Assembly (NCBI GenBank): GCA_030063045.1
Contig: JAQSEB010000050.1
Coordinates: 682,001-746,000, forward strand
Direction of reading: 5' to 3'
DNA: 64,000 nucleotides
DNA from: Pratylenchus scribneri
Lineage: Eukaryota; Nematoda; Chromadorea; Rhabditida; Pratylenchidae
Shown: positions 44,533 through 64,000 of the stretch, one piece after another
Layout: every line of letters begins with the position of its first letter
Position numbering within the stretch: the first letter of the stretch is position 1
Notes under the pieces: model-generated
Told to the model about the DNA's origin: nothing
Database searches by the model: none
The model's input: the letters and a program-made list of their open reading frames with translations, nothing else
Position numbers and translations under genes: made by a program

Positions 44533-45411
44533 TACAGTAAAATAAATGGCTAATCAAGTAAATATATGACATTAACAATTGAATTTTTATGGCCAAAAAA
44601 CTATTTAATATCAAAATTACTTGACATATTCACAAAACCATCATTAATTAATGTATTTAAAAATCAGAATTATTAAACAAATATCATTTTAAACACTTTC
44701 ATTGCCAATCCACTCATTTTATTAAAATATCCATTTTATGGCCACAATTATTCCTTCACCATTGACTAATAAAATTGAGAAGACTGATAAATTTTGTGAT
44801 AAATGAAAATGATAAGGAAGGTATGGAAGAATTGGCGAGGTCAAACTTTTATGTTTGTGTGATAATCGACGACGGGCGGTGCGATCCACCCCAAACCCCC
44901 CTATCGATGGAATGGAATGATGAATTATTGGTTTAGGGCAATTGGTGAAGAACATTGCTCTGATGAGTACGGATGCACCCAAATGGACCGGTGGATGATG
45001 TGGAAATTTATATAAATAAATTGCGGGCATTCGTCGTCGTCGCACAACCATCGAAGGCGCACTATGGACGGACGGACGGACGACCTTTTCCCCTACATAT
45101 AATCATTTTTATTCCCCGACGTCCGATTATATTTTTCATTCATTGACTCTTCGACCACATTTTATGGAAGTTTTGTTCGGTTGGGGATCGCATGACCACA
45201 GCACCGAGCGCAAATTCCACCCATTCTCCCCTACCAATTCACATTTTACATTTTTGCTGATGAGGATGAAAAATTGATCATTAATTAAGGAAATAAAAAT
45301 TCCGATTTTAAAGAAGAAAATTTTTATAGTAAAATGGGAAAATTCCCAAAAAATTAGGGGGAAAGTTCATCGAAAAAGGCTAACAAAAGAGAATATCCAG
45401 GGAATCGAGTA

Positions 45412-45749
45412 GCCCTCTGGCCATTTATTATAATTCAACAAGGACTGATCCAATTTTGATGATTTTAGTATCAAATTAAAGAGCTGACTTTTGGCTATCC
45501 AAAAATATTAATTTTATTTAAATTGGTTTAAAATTGATGAAGTTATATGCACAAAAAAACCACTGAGAATTTTGCTTCCATAGGAAAGGTCATCAATGGT
45601 TTTTTGTGCATAACTTCACCAATTTTGAACCAATTTAAATAAAATTAATATAATTTGATAGCCAAAAGTCTGCTCTTTAATTTGATATAAAATCATTAAA
45701 ATTGGTTCAGTCTTTGATGAATTATTTATAATAAACGGCGACAAGTTGG
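45412..45749. repeat. Family A foldback element, copy A8
   Basis: Both arms present; the left terminus is diverged, the right terminus (AAACGGCGACAAGTTGGG) intact. Intergenic as far as I can tell. Confidence 0.9.
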
Positions 45750-46836
45750 GATGCCATTCCCTTCGAATGCCATCAAATCCTTTAGGGGTGTTTTTGTTCT
45801 GCGCACCCAAAAACCAGCCCAATATAATCAGCTCCGCCTTCTCCAATTTGATGATCGGCTGGACACAAAAGTCCATCATTTTCTCGCAGTTCCGCCCAAT
45901 TTTTCACCAAATCAAAATTCTTTACTTCCTTCCATATTTTCACCCGCAATGCACTCCTCACACCCCAATTCCCCATTCATTCATCCAATCTGTGAGTCCA
46001 TTTATTATTATTTTCCATTCTTTTGTGTGACGCAGAAAATTTGCGGGCACCGGGTTGGTCTGGTTTTCCTTTATATGAATCAAAATAAATGGATAATAAG
46101 TTAGATTTGATTAAAAAAATAATAAATTTGCCCCCTAGCAATATTTGGATGGCCATCCATTACTGTGGTCATTTCTCCGTCCATATTCATATAATGCCAG
46201 AATTATGAATATTTTATTAGGTACAGAAATCATTTCCTCATTGGATTTGCTCTATTCTTGATCTTTTCGATCATTCCCCCCCCCCCCCCCCCCAAATCGA
46301 CGAATAAAGAACGGAGGGGAATATCTATTTTACCCCATTAAAAGTTGAGCGATTTTCTAGGATCGGATTCAGAATAGTTAAGGGTGATTTGATGAATTTA
46401 TTCTCATAATTTGGTGAATTCATGACGCCATTAAATGGATCCCAAATTTGGCGAATGACGGCGCGCCTTTGCCTTTCAATGATCTTTTGCGCATCCGAAA
46501 AAATATTTTTGCGGTTGAACTTTTCAACGGATCAAATATAGTCAAATTCTCCAAATTTCCACCATTTTTGACGAATGAGAGGAATGTTTTTCAGTCAAAA
46601 AAATGATGAAAACCCAGCAAATATGAGATTAGTCGATTATTATTTGGATGGACCGCCGGCAGGGTTAGTGGGTGCAATCCATTCCCCCTTCAATATTTCC
46701 TTCCTAATTTCATAAATTCGACCGACCATCCACCATTCATCCTTCCATGTGCCATAATAAACAATTTTATCATAATTAATTTAATTTTATTTACAATTTC
46801 ATCAATTCCAATGAGGATAGGATAAGCGATAAGCCC

Positions 46837-47163
46837 CCAATTTCGTTTAGAATTACTGATCAAAGGCTGAACCAATTTTTAAGTATCAAATTAAAGACCA
46901 GACTTTTGGCTATCAAATTTTATTAAATTTTATTTAAATTGTTTAAGAATTGATGAATTTAGCCCAAAAAACTACTGAAAATTTCGCTAATCCATAGTCG
47001 AGTCCAATATAAATTACTTTTTTAGGCACAACTCCGTCAATTCTGAACCAATTTTAATAAAATTAATATTATTTGATAGCCAAAAGTCTGCTCTTTAATT
47101 TGATAATAAAATCATAATAATGAGTTCAGTGCTTGATGAGATATTTTAAACGGCGACAAATTG
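46837..47163. repeat. Family A foldback element, copy A9
   Basis: Both arms present (AAATTAAAGACCAGACTTTT and AGCCAAAAGTCTGCTC), ending AAACGGCGACAAATTGAC. Intergenic. Confidence 0.88.
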
Positions 47164-47573
47164 ACCCGAGGCAATAAATTGGACTTCTCTTTTTTCACCA
47201 ATGATTTTGCCCATTTTTCATTTATTTCTCAATTAGTCCGATGAGAAGGATGAAATTGTTGTTGTGCACCGCAAATGTCCTCTATATCTATCCTCCTCTC
47301 ATTAAAAGTTAAAATGGCTGAATTTTTTAAACTTGCGCAAATGGCCTTGAATATGGGGGAAGAATGTGCGCGCATCCATTTCCCTCTCAAAATTATTTAT
47401 TGTTTTTTTTTTTTTGATATCAATGTTCATTCCAAATTGCCCATATTTTTATTCCTCTTCTCGACCATTTCCTCTTTTTTAAATTGATCAAAATTATTGC
47501 ATTTTTATTGGCCTCCACAAATTCTTTTAGAATTGAGGACAATTTTGTAGCGCCGGTTGAGAACCTGCATCGG

Positions 47574-47884
47574 CTTTTTGGCCATAGCCCAGCGAGGCAA
47601 TAGCCAATTTTGGAAGGCGATATACCATTTGAAAGCTTAAAGTGCCCTCTACAAAATGGCCATTTTAAATTTAATGAAATTTTAAAATAAGGCTTTAAAA
47701 AATTGCATTTCTTTGATTGAGTTGTAATAAATTGGAATTTTTGAAGAAAGTTGATTATTTTTCAAAATATTTTAAAATTCAAAAAAAATTGGATTAGCCA
47801 CTTTTTAGAGGACATTTAGGGCTTTCAAATGGCATATTGCCTTCCTAAATTAGTTATCGCCTCGGTGAGCTATGGGCCAAAATA
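47574..47884. repeat. Family B foldback element, copy B17
   Basis: Complete copy: TTTTTGGCCATAGCCCAGCG on the left, GAGCTATGGGCCAAAAT on the right, with AGAGGACATTTAGGGCTTTC. Intergenic. Confidence 0.88.
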
Positions 47885-48736
47885 AAGGGGTCAGTTATCG
47901 AAATGCGCGACCTCTTCTTTTGCTATTAATTTTTTAAAAATTATTTCTTAAATTCATATTTTTTCTAATTTTTAGCAACAATTTTCCCTCATTCCAACAT
48001 TTTATTTCCTCGTCGATCAAAAATTTTTTTGATTAATCTGCAAAAAAACGACGACAGCGACGAAGGCCAACATTTTTGGAAATATATTTTATATTTTGCT
48101 GATAAATTAGAATTGAAAATAAAGAAAAGGCGATAAGCCAACTGAACAGTAAAAGGCGTCTTGAAAGGAAAAGGAGTGGAAATTCAGCAACAGTGAAAAT
48201 TGGGCCGAATTAATTTTCATTGGGCCAAGGAAGCACACATTTTTGTTGGGCGCCAACCAAAATGATGATGGAGTAAGTTTTTTTTTTGGGAATAGCCGAA
48301 TTTCTACCTCAATGCTTAAACGTTTGACCATGCCATGCCAAAATTTGGCCTAAAATACCAAATGTCAATCCCGGGGAAGTAATCTCTTTTGCGATGGGGC
48401 ACACAAATGGCACAGAAAATAAGAAATATTTTCCACACAAATTTTGAAGAACACCCCCGTAGAATGCCTCTGTCCCAAATATAGAATGGCTTTATCTTAC
48501 CCATATATAAGGCCTAAAGATGATCATTTAGAAACCATAGTGTACTGAGCACCTTTTTAACAACCAAAATTATAATTTAGAGTGTGTTCTTTAGACCGGC
48601 AGACATCAAAAGTACCAATTTTCTGTCCCATCCCAAAACAAAAATATAACAAATTGACTGGCACTACAAAAATAGTAAAAACAAAAATGGGGGAATAAGT
48701 CAGAAAAGCAATGTGAAGGATGTTTTTCTTTGAACA

Positions 48737-48898
48737 CCGTATTTATTCAATTAGAAGCCCACTTATCTAAAAATTTGTCAAAAATAACCAATTTTTAGGT
48801 GAAATTAAGCCGAAATAAACATTTTTTGTCTCAAAAATTTCAGAAAAGTCCCCACCTACTTATAAGTTCATGAGCTTCTAATAGAATAAATACGGTAT
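48737..48898. repeat. Family E foldback element, copy E2
   Basis: Near-perfect terminal palindrome: ACCGTATTTATTCAATTAGA on the left and TCTAATAGAATAAATACGGT on the right, about 162 bp. The interior matches copy E1 in reverse complement. Confidence 0.88.
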
Positions 48899-51578
48899 TC
48901 AAAATGAACCAAATTATGCGGGGAATGCCCAAAGAAAAAGGCTAACATCATCAAAGATCAAACCATCGTTTTCTTGCGCAAATTTCTGTGACAAAATTAT
49001 GCAAACCAAAAATTATAGGTGGAAATTATACTAAATTGGCCGTTCCTTTTTGCAATTTTTAACATTCATTCACATTTTTCCCATTCCAAAATTAGCACAA
49101 AAATTGGAGTCTGCGATGTTTTCGTGTTTGTCGCCAAACTATACGCACAAATAAGCCACAAAAATTCCCCTATATTTTTGGCAAATTTCTATCCAATGTT
49201 TTGCAACTAAAAATACAAAAATTAATTTTTTTTATTAATTCATCCATTTTTTTGCCTATTTGACTACAAATTATTTAGAGCATTTTTTGTTTAATCTAAT
49301 TTTATTTTTGCGGCTTCAAAAGAACAAAATTTGCCTTTTTTGTATCAAAATTATATTTTCCTTTTTTTTGGTTTGGTATAAAAAATAATGGAATTGATCA
49401 GTGATTTTTATAGAAATTGAGGAGGGAGCCAAAATTGGGGGGATCAATGATTTTAAAATGATAATTTCACATAAATTAGAAAATACATTCGGTACAGTGG
49501 TCCAATTTATGATTTATTTTTCGGCATTTCTTCAATGGGGCCATTCATTTCCTTGACCATACCAAAATGGCCTTAAGCAAAATTAATTCTAAATTGTAAA
49601 TTCATTTTTAATTTATCCCAAAATTAATGCCCCCCAATTAATAGTCCCATTTATGGCAGAGAAAATAGGTTTAAAATGGCTTATTTTACTGCTTTCTTAA
49701 TGAGTTGTAGAATTCGTAGAAAATTGTTACAATCCAAAAATTGCCTTTTAATCTAAATATAGAATTGTAGAGAATTTTTAGTATTTTCATTATACGGGGG
49801 ATGTTGAAAATTTTAACAAAAAATATCAATGCGATCAAAAATGAAATGGAAATAGAGGGAAATTTTCAATGAAGTAATAATAAAAGTACAAAAATGAAAA
49901 GGAGGGAAATTAATTTGGGAGGAATTTGTTTGTAGCATGCTCAATGGGAAAATACATATTAAATTGGGATTGGGACAAAAATAAAAAAAATTGAGCAAAA
50001 CTACAAATAAAAATGGAAGGGTTGAAAATTTGAAATCTATTTTGGGAAAAATTCGAATTTTAGTGTGGAAATTTTTTCCATTTTTGAAGGAATTTATTTT
50101 TGAATTTTTGGTTACCAAATTTGGAAAAAAGGCGTCAAAAAAATTAATTTTTGGATACATAAAACTGACAAAAAATTGGTTAAAGATTAAATGGAAACAA
50201 TTGGCATTAGAAAATTGGCTTAAAATTCAGCAAAATTATGGCCAAAAACTTTATAAATTTTTTGCCAAATAATCCATTTTAAAATATTCTAATTGAATTG
50301 CCAAAACTTTGCCCTTCAAAATGGCATCAAATCTATCGGATTAACTATGGCAAAATTAGCGAATGGCGATTGTCCAAACAAAAAGCTTAAATGCCCAAAG
50401 AAGATGGCATTTCCTCTTTACGTCTACGATGTTCCAAACTCCAATGTTCAGCCTACGGTCCCCGACAAAATTTTAGAAGCATAAAGTACGTAAAAGATTT
50501 CTCTCTTAATTATCCCTTTATGAACTTTGAATACTGTGTCGTTTGTTTTGTTTTTGCCTCTGTCGGCAACAATCTTTGGCATATTCCAAAAATAATTAAA
50601 AAAAGGGAAAGGAAAAAAGGGAACAAAATACTCCAAAATAAGTAAAAAAGGAAGGGGAAAAGATTGGGAATCATTGCGGTCAAAAAACAAAATAGAATCC
50701 ATAATTTTTTGGAGTCCAAAAAACTTCATCAAAAACATGTCTCCTCCATATTTTTGAACTCCTTTTCCATTTGCTACTATTTACGTCAATTTTTGTGCTA
50801 TTTTTAAAATCGTTTTTGGTATTTTCATCCGAAGGATTAATTCCCCCACTTAATTTTAATTAATCTTCCCCCCCCCCCCCAAATATTTTTACGCATTTTT
50901 GTGCCATTTTATTGTCCATTTTCAGTACACAAATAAAAATACAAATTCAATTTTGGAAATAGATTTTTGCAACCTTCCCTCTATTTTTGTGCCATTCTCC
51001 CAACAAAAATGTCCAAATGCTCAATTCCACCACACTTTAGTCCCGCCCATCATAATTGGCCACCACCACCCATTCTCGCGCTCATACAAAAAAATGTTTA
51101 TATGGAAGCCCCTCCCCGTGCCATTCCAATTCCCCCTTCATCAGTTCATTTTTTTTCATTTTCATTTCCCCTTTAAGCAAAATTGCCTAATAAATAAGGG
51201 ATAAGAATAAGAATATTTGAATATTCAAATAAAAGCCAATAAAATTGGAAATTTTTAGAGGGAAATACAAAAAAGATGTTCTAATTAATTTTGAGTCTCA
51301 ATTAAGAAATTTGATCGCCCACAATTTGATCCTTCTTTTGGCTTAAATCCCATTCCTCTTCCATACATATAAGCAATATTGTCTAATAAGTAAGGAATAA
51401 GGATATATAAATTGGCAAAATTTGTAGAGAAATTTCACAAATCACAAAAAGTTTTGGCCAATTTTGAGTCCCAATTTTATATCCATCTGCTGCCCATTCT
51501 CATTTTGGTCCCAAATCCTCCACTACCCAAAATTCCAACGTGATAAATCAAATCAAATTCCCGTTTCGCCATTTTCAG

Positions 51579-60620
<9,042 letters not shown>

Positions 60621-60680
60621 TTTCTGTTTTGGCTGAATTTTTTGGATGAAAACCCCGGAAATGAATGAATTTTGGAAATA

Positions 60681-60842
60681 CAGTAAATTCTCTATTAGAA
60701 GCCCATGGGCTTATAATTTTCTGATGAGCCTCTCTGCTGGGGTGGGCTTGAAAGTAAAAGGATTACCTTTTTCCTTCTTTAAAATTCACAAAATTGGGCT
60801 TTTATTAGAGGAGTGGGTTTGGGCTTCTAATGGAGGATTTAC
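60681..60842. repeat. Family E element, copy E5
   Basis: CAGTAAATTCTCTATTAGAA with AGCCCATGGGCTTA on the left and GGGCTTCTAATGGAGGATTT on the right. About 60 bp past the DM gene stop, so probably transcribed in its 3' UTR. Confidence 0.78.
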
Positions 60843-62059
60843 CTTATTTTGAGAGTGGGTGAAATTCGGGTACAATAATTTATTCACCCCTAAAAGTTGA
60901 ATGTGGGCAATTAGGCCAAGGCCGAATGTTGTCTAAATGGTCCAATATTTTAAATATAATTTTTAGAATAATAATTTGATTGTTTTTCAAGCAGTTTTCT
61001 CCTCCTCTTTATTTTGATGCATTTGTCCATCCCACCATTATTTAGGCTTTTTCACAATTAAATTCCAATTTTTATTTCATTTTATTTTCCATAATCTACA
61101 TTTTCACTTTTTTGCCATATCCATTTAAATGAATTTATTTTAAGATTTGTTCCACTTTTTATTTTAATAATATTGGAATAAAATGTTTTGCCATAAAATT
61201 CATTGTTCAATCCAATTCATCGAATAGACAAAACAAAAAATTCAAATAAATTAAGGTCAACGACCAACGAGCGCAATCAGCCCAAGACAAAGAAAATATG
61301 AATACAATAAACAATGTGTTGCTTTCGGCTATTTTGGCTTGAGGCCTTTTTATGGAACTTGTCTTTGGGAAAATGTATTTAGGCAATTTTCTTTGTCCTT
61401 CCAAATTCAAATTGGCTGAGAAATATATAAATACGGTTGTGGACTTTGGAACCGGCAAATTTTGATGTTTAATTTTTGATTAAATAAAAATGTTTAATCT
61501 TTGATTTCTGTCCATAATATAATAAACAAACTTAAATCCAAATCCAAAGAATATCCAATCAATAACTGAATTAGGTATACTGTATGTAAAATTTAAATAA
61601 TTAAAAAGTGCGAAAATAACGAAATGCCAAAATAAAAATTTATTGATTTTTTTTATTGCGATTGGATTTGCGAATGAAAGACGCAGAAATTTATTAGCGA
61701 TAGCGATTGAATGAAAAACTATACTAAAAAATGAAAAATATTCTAATTTTTATTAATCTTTCAAAAACCGCAACTCAATGAAAAAAACAGAACCACGCCC
61801 ACACAAAATACTTCATTCATTCCCAGTAAAACTATTTCCTTGAATCCAAGAACAATAGAGCAATCCAATTCCTATAAATTGTGGAGCAACAATTCTATTA
61901 GTATTTATTCTACATTATGAATGACCCGGAACTCGTCTGTAATTCACTGGGTATTCTTTAGTGCACCTTTAAAAAAAACTAAAAATGTTGGTGACTAGAA
62001 AATTCCCAGCGAGATACTCACGGGAATTCAATCCAAAAATTTATTAATTCCACTACAAA

Positions 62060-62390
62060 TATTCCAATTCAATATTCATTAATACGAATACGACACAAAA
62101 CGGCGCACATTTTTTCCGCTGGGACTTTGCATTGTGCAGACGCACCACAATCCTGAACTGAAAAATGTCGTTGCACATGTTTAGGCCCACCGGAACGAAT
62201 TGTGCGCATTGCACATTGAAATTAACCAACAACGACAAAATGTTGGTGGCACATTGACTGTTTACCCGATGCGACTTGTAATACCTGTTCTTCACACCCT
62301 TTCAAATGGGACCGCAATGCGGTGGGTATCACAGTTCCATCAGGTAGATGGTTATGTACACAAAAATACGACAACAAAACAAAAAAAAAT
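62060..62390 (-). other. Unrecognised exon-like patch
   Basis: On the minus strand, one frame reads YFCVHNHLPDGTVIPTALRS followed by HLKGCEEQ and a good donor (CAG|GTATTAC). A TTTTTCAG acceptor about 120 nt further on opens into a Cys-rich reading (FRIVVRLHNAKSQRKKC and so on). GC content is higher than the surroundings. The first part vaguely resembles a CHHC-type zinc knuckle, but no upstream exon is visible and a competing frame is open on the plus strand. Function unknown; it may not be a gene. Confidence 0.25.
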
Positions 62391-62966
62391 TTTCGTCAAA
62401 TTAATTAAATTGGATGGCACAATAAACAAAACGAACGAGATTGGCCATGAAAGGATGAAAGTCAAAGGTAAAGACACAAAAGTTTGACGTCAACAAATCC
62501 CCCGCAAAACCAATTTGAATTTTAACAGAGGTTAGTTTTCGGCCAAATTATATTTATGCGCTTCAATAATTTTTGGTTTGGAAATTCCGGTTCATTCGGA
62601 TTCAATTTTCCAGCAGAATGTTTGGATGAATTTAATGAATATAGTCGGGAAAAAAAAACAAAATTTTAAAAGTTTGAGAATTTATTTATTTATTATATAA
62701 AATTTCATAAATAAAATGGAAGGCAAAATGATCATTATTCAAAATAATTTAATTTAGAGTGGAACAGGGAAAAATCACAATGTATATTTTTATGTACCAT
62801 TTCGTGTCGGAATGGGAAACAAGAATAAAAAGTACAAATGAATGGAGGGGTGGGGGAGAGGAAGAATACTGTGGGGGTAAAAAATTGTAATTTGGTTGCC
62901 AAAATTGGAAATGAATGGAATGGAAGAATATATAGAATTATGGAATGCTTTATTTTTCATTTATTT

Positions 62967-63705
62967 TCATTGATTATGATTGTGCAAATTGAGAAGAAGC
63001 AATGTTTGGTAGGAGTTGAGGCAAGCCATCAGCGCCAATTCAACTTGTTGGTCACTCCGCGAGGATGGAATCAATTGGACCTGAAACGAATAGATTATAA
63101 TATTGATTTAAAACCAATTTTTGTGCTTACCAATGTTGGATGCATTGTGACCAAATGGGAATAGAGTGTTGAATTTGGGTTCTTGGAGAATCCCTCAATC
63201 AATGCGGTCACTGCTCGAAGTGCCGAAATTGTTTCGAATATGCGCTCTTGGGGTAGACGGAGGCGGCCAGAATTTTGTTCATCCCTTGCAAATTCATTCA
63301 GCACCTTAAAATGAATTGTTTACTTAATAAAAAACCTAAGTTTTCTACCAAGTTAAAAAACCTTAATTTTTATTTGATTTAAACTTTAATTTTTGCCTGG
63401 TTTAAAACCTTGTTTTCATTAAAAAAAATTACATTTTTAATTTATTAAAAACCTAGTTTTTTTTATTTTGATATTTTTCATTCAAACCTGTTTGCATCGA
63501 TTAAGCAGGGAAGCAATTGCGGTGGCACCGAGTGAAGTGCAGGCAGCAGTGGGGCTTGTATTCCTCAATAAACCACCGTCGATATTGCTAAATTTTGTTG
63601 TTGTTGATTGTTGAGTAGATGGGCCACCCTCCATTTGAGTGAGTGAAAGGAGGGCATCAAAGCAAACTCGGCTCAAATCCGTGCGCTGTTGGTGGACGTC
63701 TAAAG
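62967..63705 (-). CDS. mon-2: MON2 homologue, C-terminal exons
   Basis: Large HEAT/Armadillo-repeat protein related to Sec7-type Arf GEFs that works with flippase and DOPEY in endosome-to-Golgi trafficking. Only the last exons are seen, reading leftwards: 63705-63488, 63304-63131 and 63080-62967, about 168 codons. Signature stretches are DLSRVCFDALLSLTQ, ASLLNRCKQVLNEFARDEQN, RLRLPQERIFETISALRAVT and LYSHLVTMHPTLVQLIPSSR. These align in order with the MON2 C terminus (a CFE-LLQ helix, LLKR-x-x-VL, LPR-x-x-V-E-I-x-x-LKA, YPTLVECI). The acceptor at 63706 (ATTTTGTTCAG) is strong, and upstream exons should lie beyond the window or in the last 300 bp, where I found none. AATAAA follows soon after the TGA. 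Confidence 0.87.
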
Positions 63706-64000
63706 CTGAACAAAATAAGGAATAGAGTGGTTTGGGTGCAACCGAAAATTGTGGCAAAGAAAATATTAGATGGAATTTAAAAGCATTAAAAAATGGGTTA
63801 CATTTTAAAAGAAGGGACCGTAACCAACAAAAGTGCAGTATTTTCTAATGAATTAATAAGAAAAAGGAAATATTTAATTTAGCGAAAAATTAGAATAAAT
63901 AATTCCAAAAGAAATAAATAAGGGTTTAAGCCTACATTCCCAAACCAAATATATCCAAAATTGGATAGAGCTGATCAAGACACATTTAATGGTTTATAAT
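63706..64000. other. MON2 intron with family F repeat, window edge
   Basis: No exon recognised. From about 63890 to the end it matches, in reverse complement, the family F sequence at 26340-26440 (CCAAACCAAATATATCCAAA, TTGGATAGAGCTGATC). The repeat is cut by the window edge. Confidence 0.65.

Larger units (their letters stand above)
43896..51578. other. Gene-free stretch between APC11 and DM-domain gene
   Basis: About 7.7 kb in which no open frame shows a family signature or convincing splice chain. Contents: a second tRNA-like remnant near 44443-44532, family A copies at 45412 and 46837, family B at 47574, family E at 48737, a (GGAC)n run near 45066, C homopolymers near 46280 and 50870, and AT-rich DNA. 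The APC11 promoter and the unknown first exon of the DM gene should lie here. Candidate open segments (45750-46100 and 51009-51180, plus) are noted but not called. Confidence 0.5.
60621..62966. other. Intergenic region between DM gene and MON2
   Basis: 2.3 kb between two converging genes. It holds the DM gene 3' UTR, family E copy E5 (60681-60842) and AT-rich DNA. An exon-like patch at 62060-62390 on the minus strand is described separately. No other gene is supported. Confidence 0.45.

Noticed and set aside
45746..46104. Overlapping open frames on both strands next to family A copy A8
   Set aside because: No recognisable family and no coherent exon chain; chance frames cannot be excluded.
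50040..50480. Lys-rich plus-strand frames, including MAKLANGDCPNKKLKCPKK
   Set aside because: Short, AT-rich, no homology recognised, no splice links to the DM gene that I could defend.

Overview
The window looks like nuclear DNA from a nematode. It is AT-rich. The genes have many short introns (about 41-53 bp), 3' splice sites of the TTTTCAG, TTTTTAG or TTTAAG type, splice acceptors just upstream of several start codons (as expected for spliced-leader trans-splicing), and a tight same-strand cluster that could be an operon. The gene set (TWK-type K2P channel, SEM-4/Spalt zinc-finger protein, DM-domain factor, ubiquilin, PDI) also fits. The mixed acceptor types and a few apparent GC-AG introns argue against a close Caenorhabditis relative. 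A plant-parasitic tylenchid is possible, but I cannot fix the species.

Layout. Positions 1-249 (minus) hold the first coding exons of an ER protein disulfide isomerase (PDI-3/ERp57 type), divergent from ubiquilin (plus, 1038-3370). Positions 3.4-24.5 kb form a gene-poor tract with two TTCCGGAA minisatellites, foldback repeats and poly-C/G runs. The Spalt/SEM-4 gene fills 24576-33452 (plus, 11 exons, predicted 1174 aa). A K2P channel gene converges on it (minus, 38791-34135, 10 exons, predicted about 498 aa). Positions 43895-40652 (minus) carry APC11, a Sesquipedalian-like PH protein and the Arp2/3 subunit ARPC3, head to tail. Positions 44-51.5 kb have no gene I can support. A DM-domain transcription factor runs from about 51579 to 60620 (plus, at least 10 exons), and the 3' end of MON2 lies at 63705-62967 (minus).

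Four genes (Spalt, K2P, ARPC3, DM) have been invaded by small repeats. I count 12 copies of a roughly 335-bp foldback element (family A) and 19 copies of a roughly 300-bp foldback element (family B), plus families C, E and F and five TTCCGGAA-core tandem arrays. Of 25 modelled introns longer than 200 bp, 23 contain one of these repeats. Every family A or B copy inside a gene lies in an intron, and family A introns are close to minimal-intron length plus one element.

The most unusual protein observation is in the K2P channel. Its first pore has a canonical TTTGYG filter, but the matching position of the second pore reads ANLTMSEI in an otherwise collinear pore-M4 region. The exon carrying the first filter also lacks an AG acceptor. 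The exon models were built by hand. Their reading phases close for ubiquilin, Spalt, the K2P gene, APC11, the PH protein, ARPC3 and the DM gene downstream of its unknown first exon.
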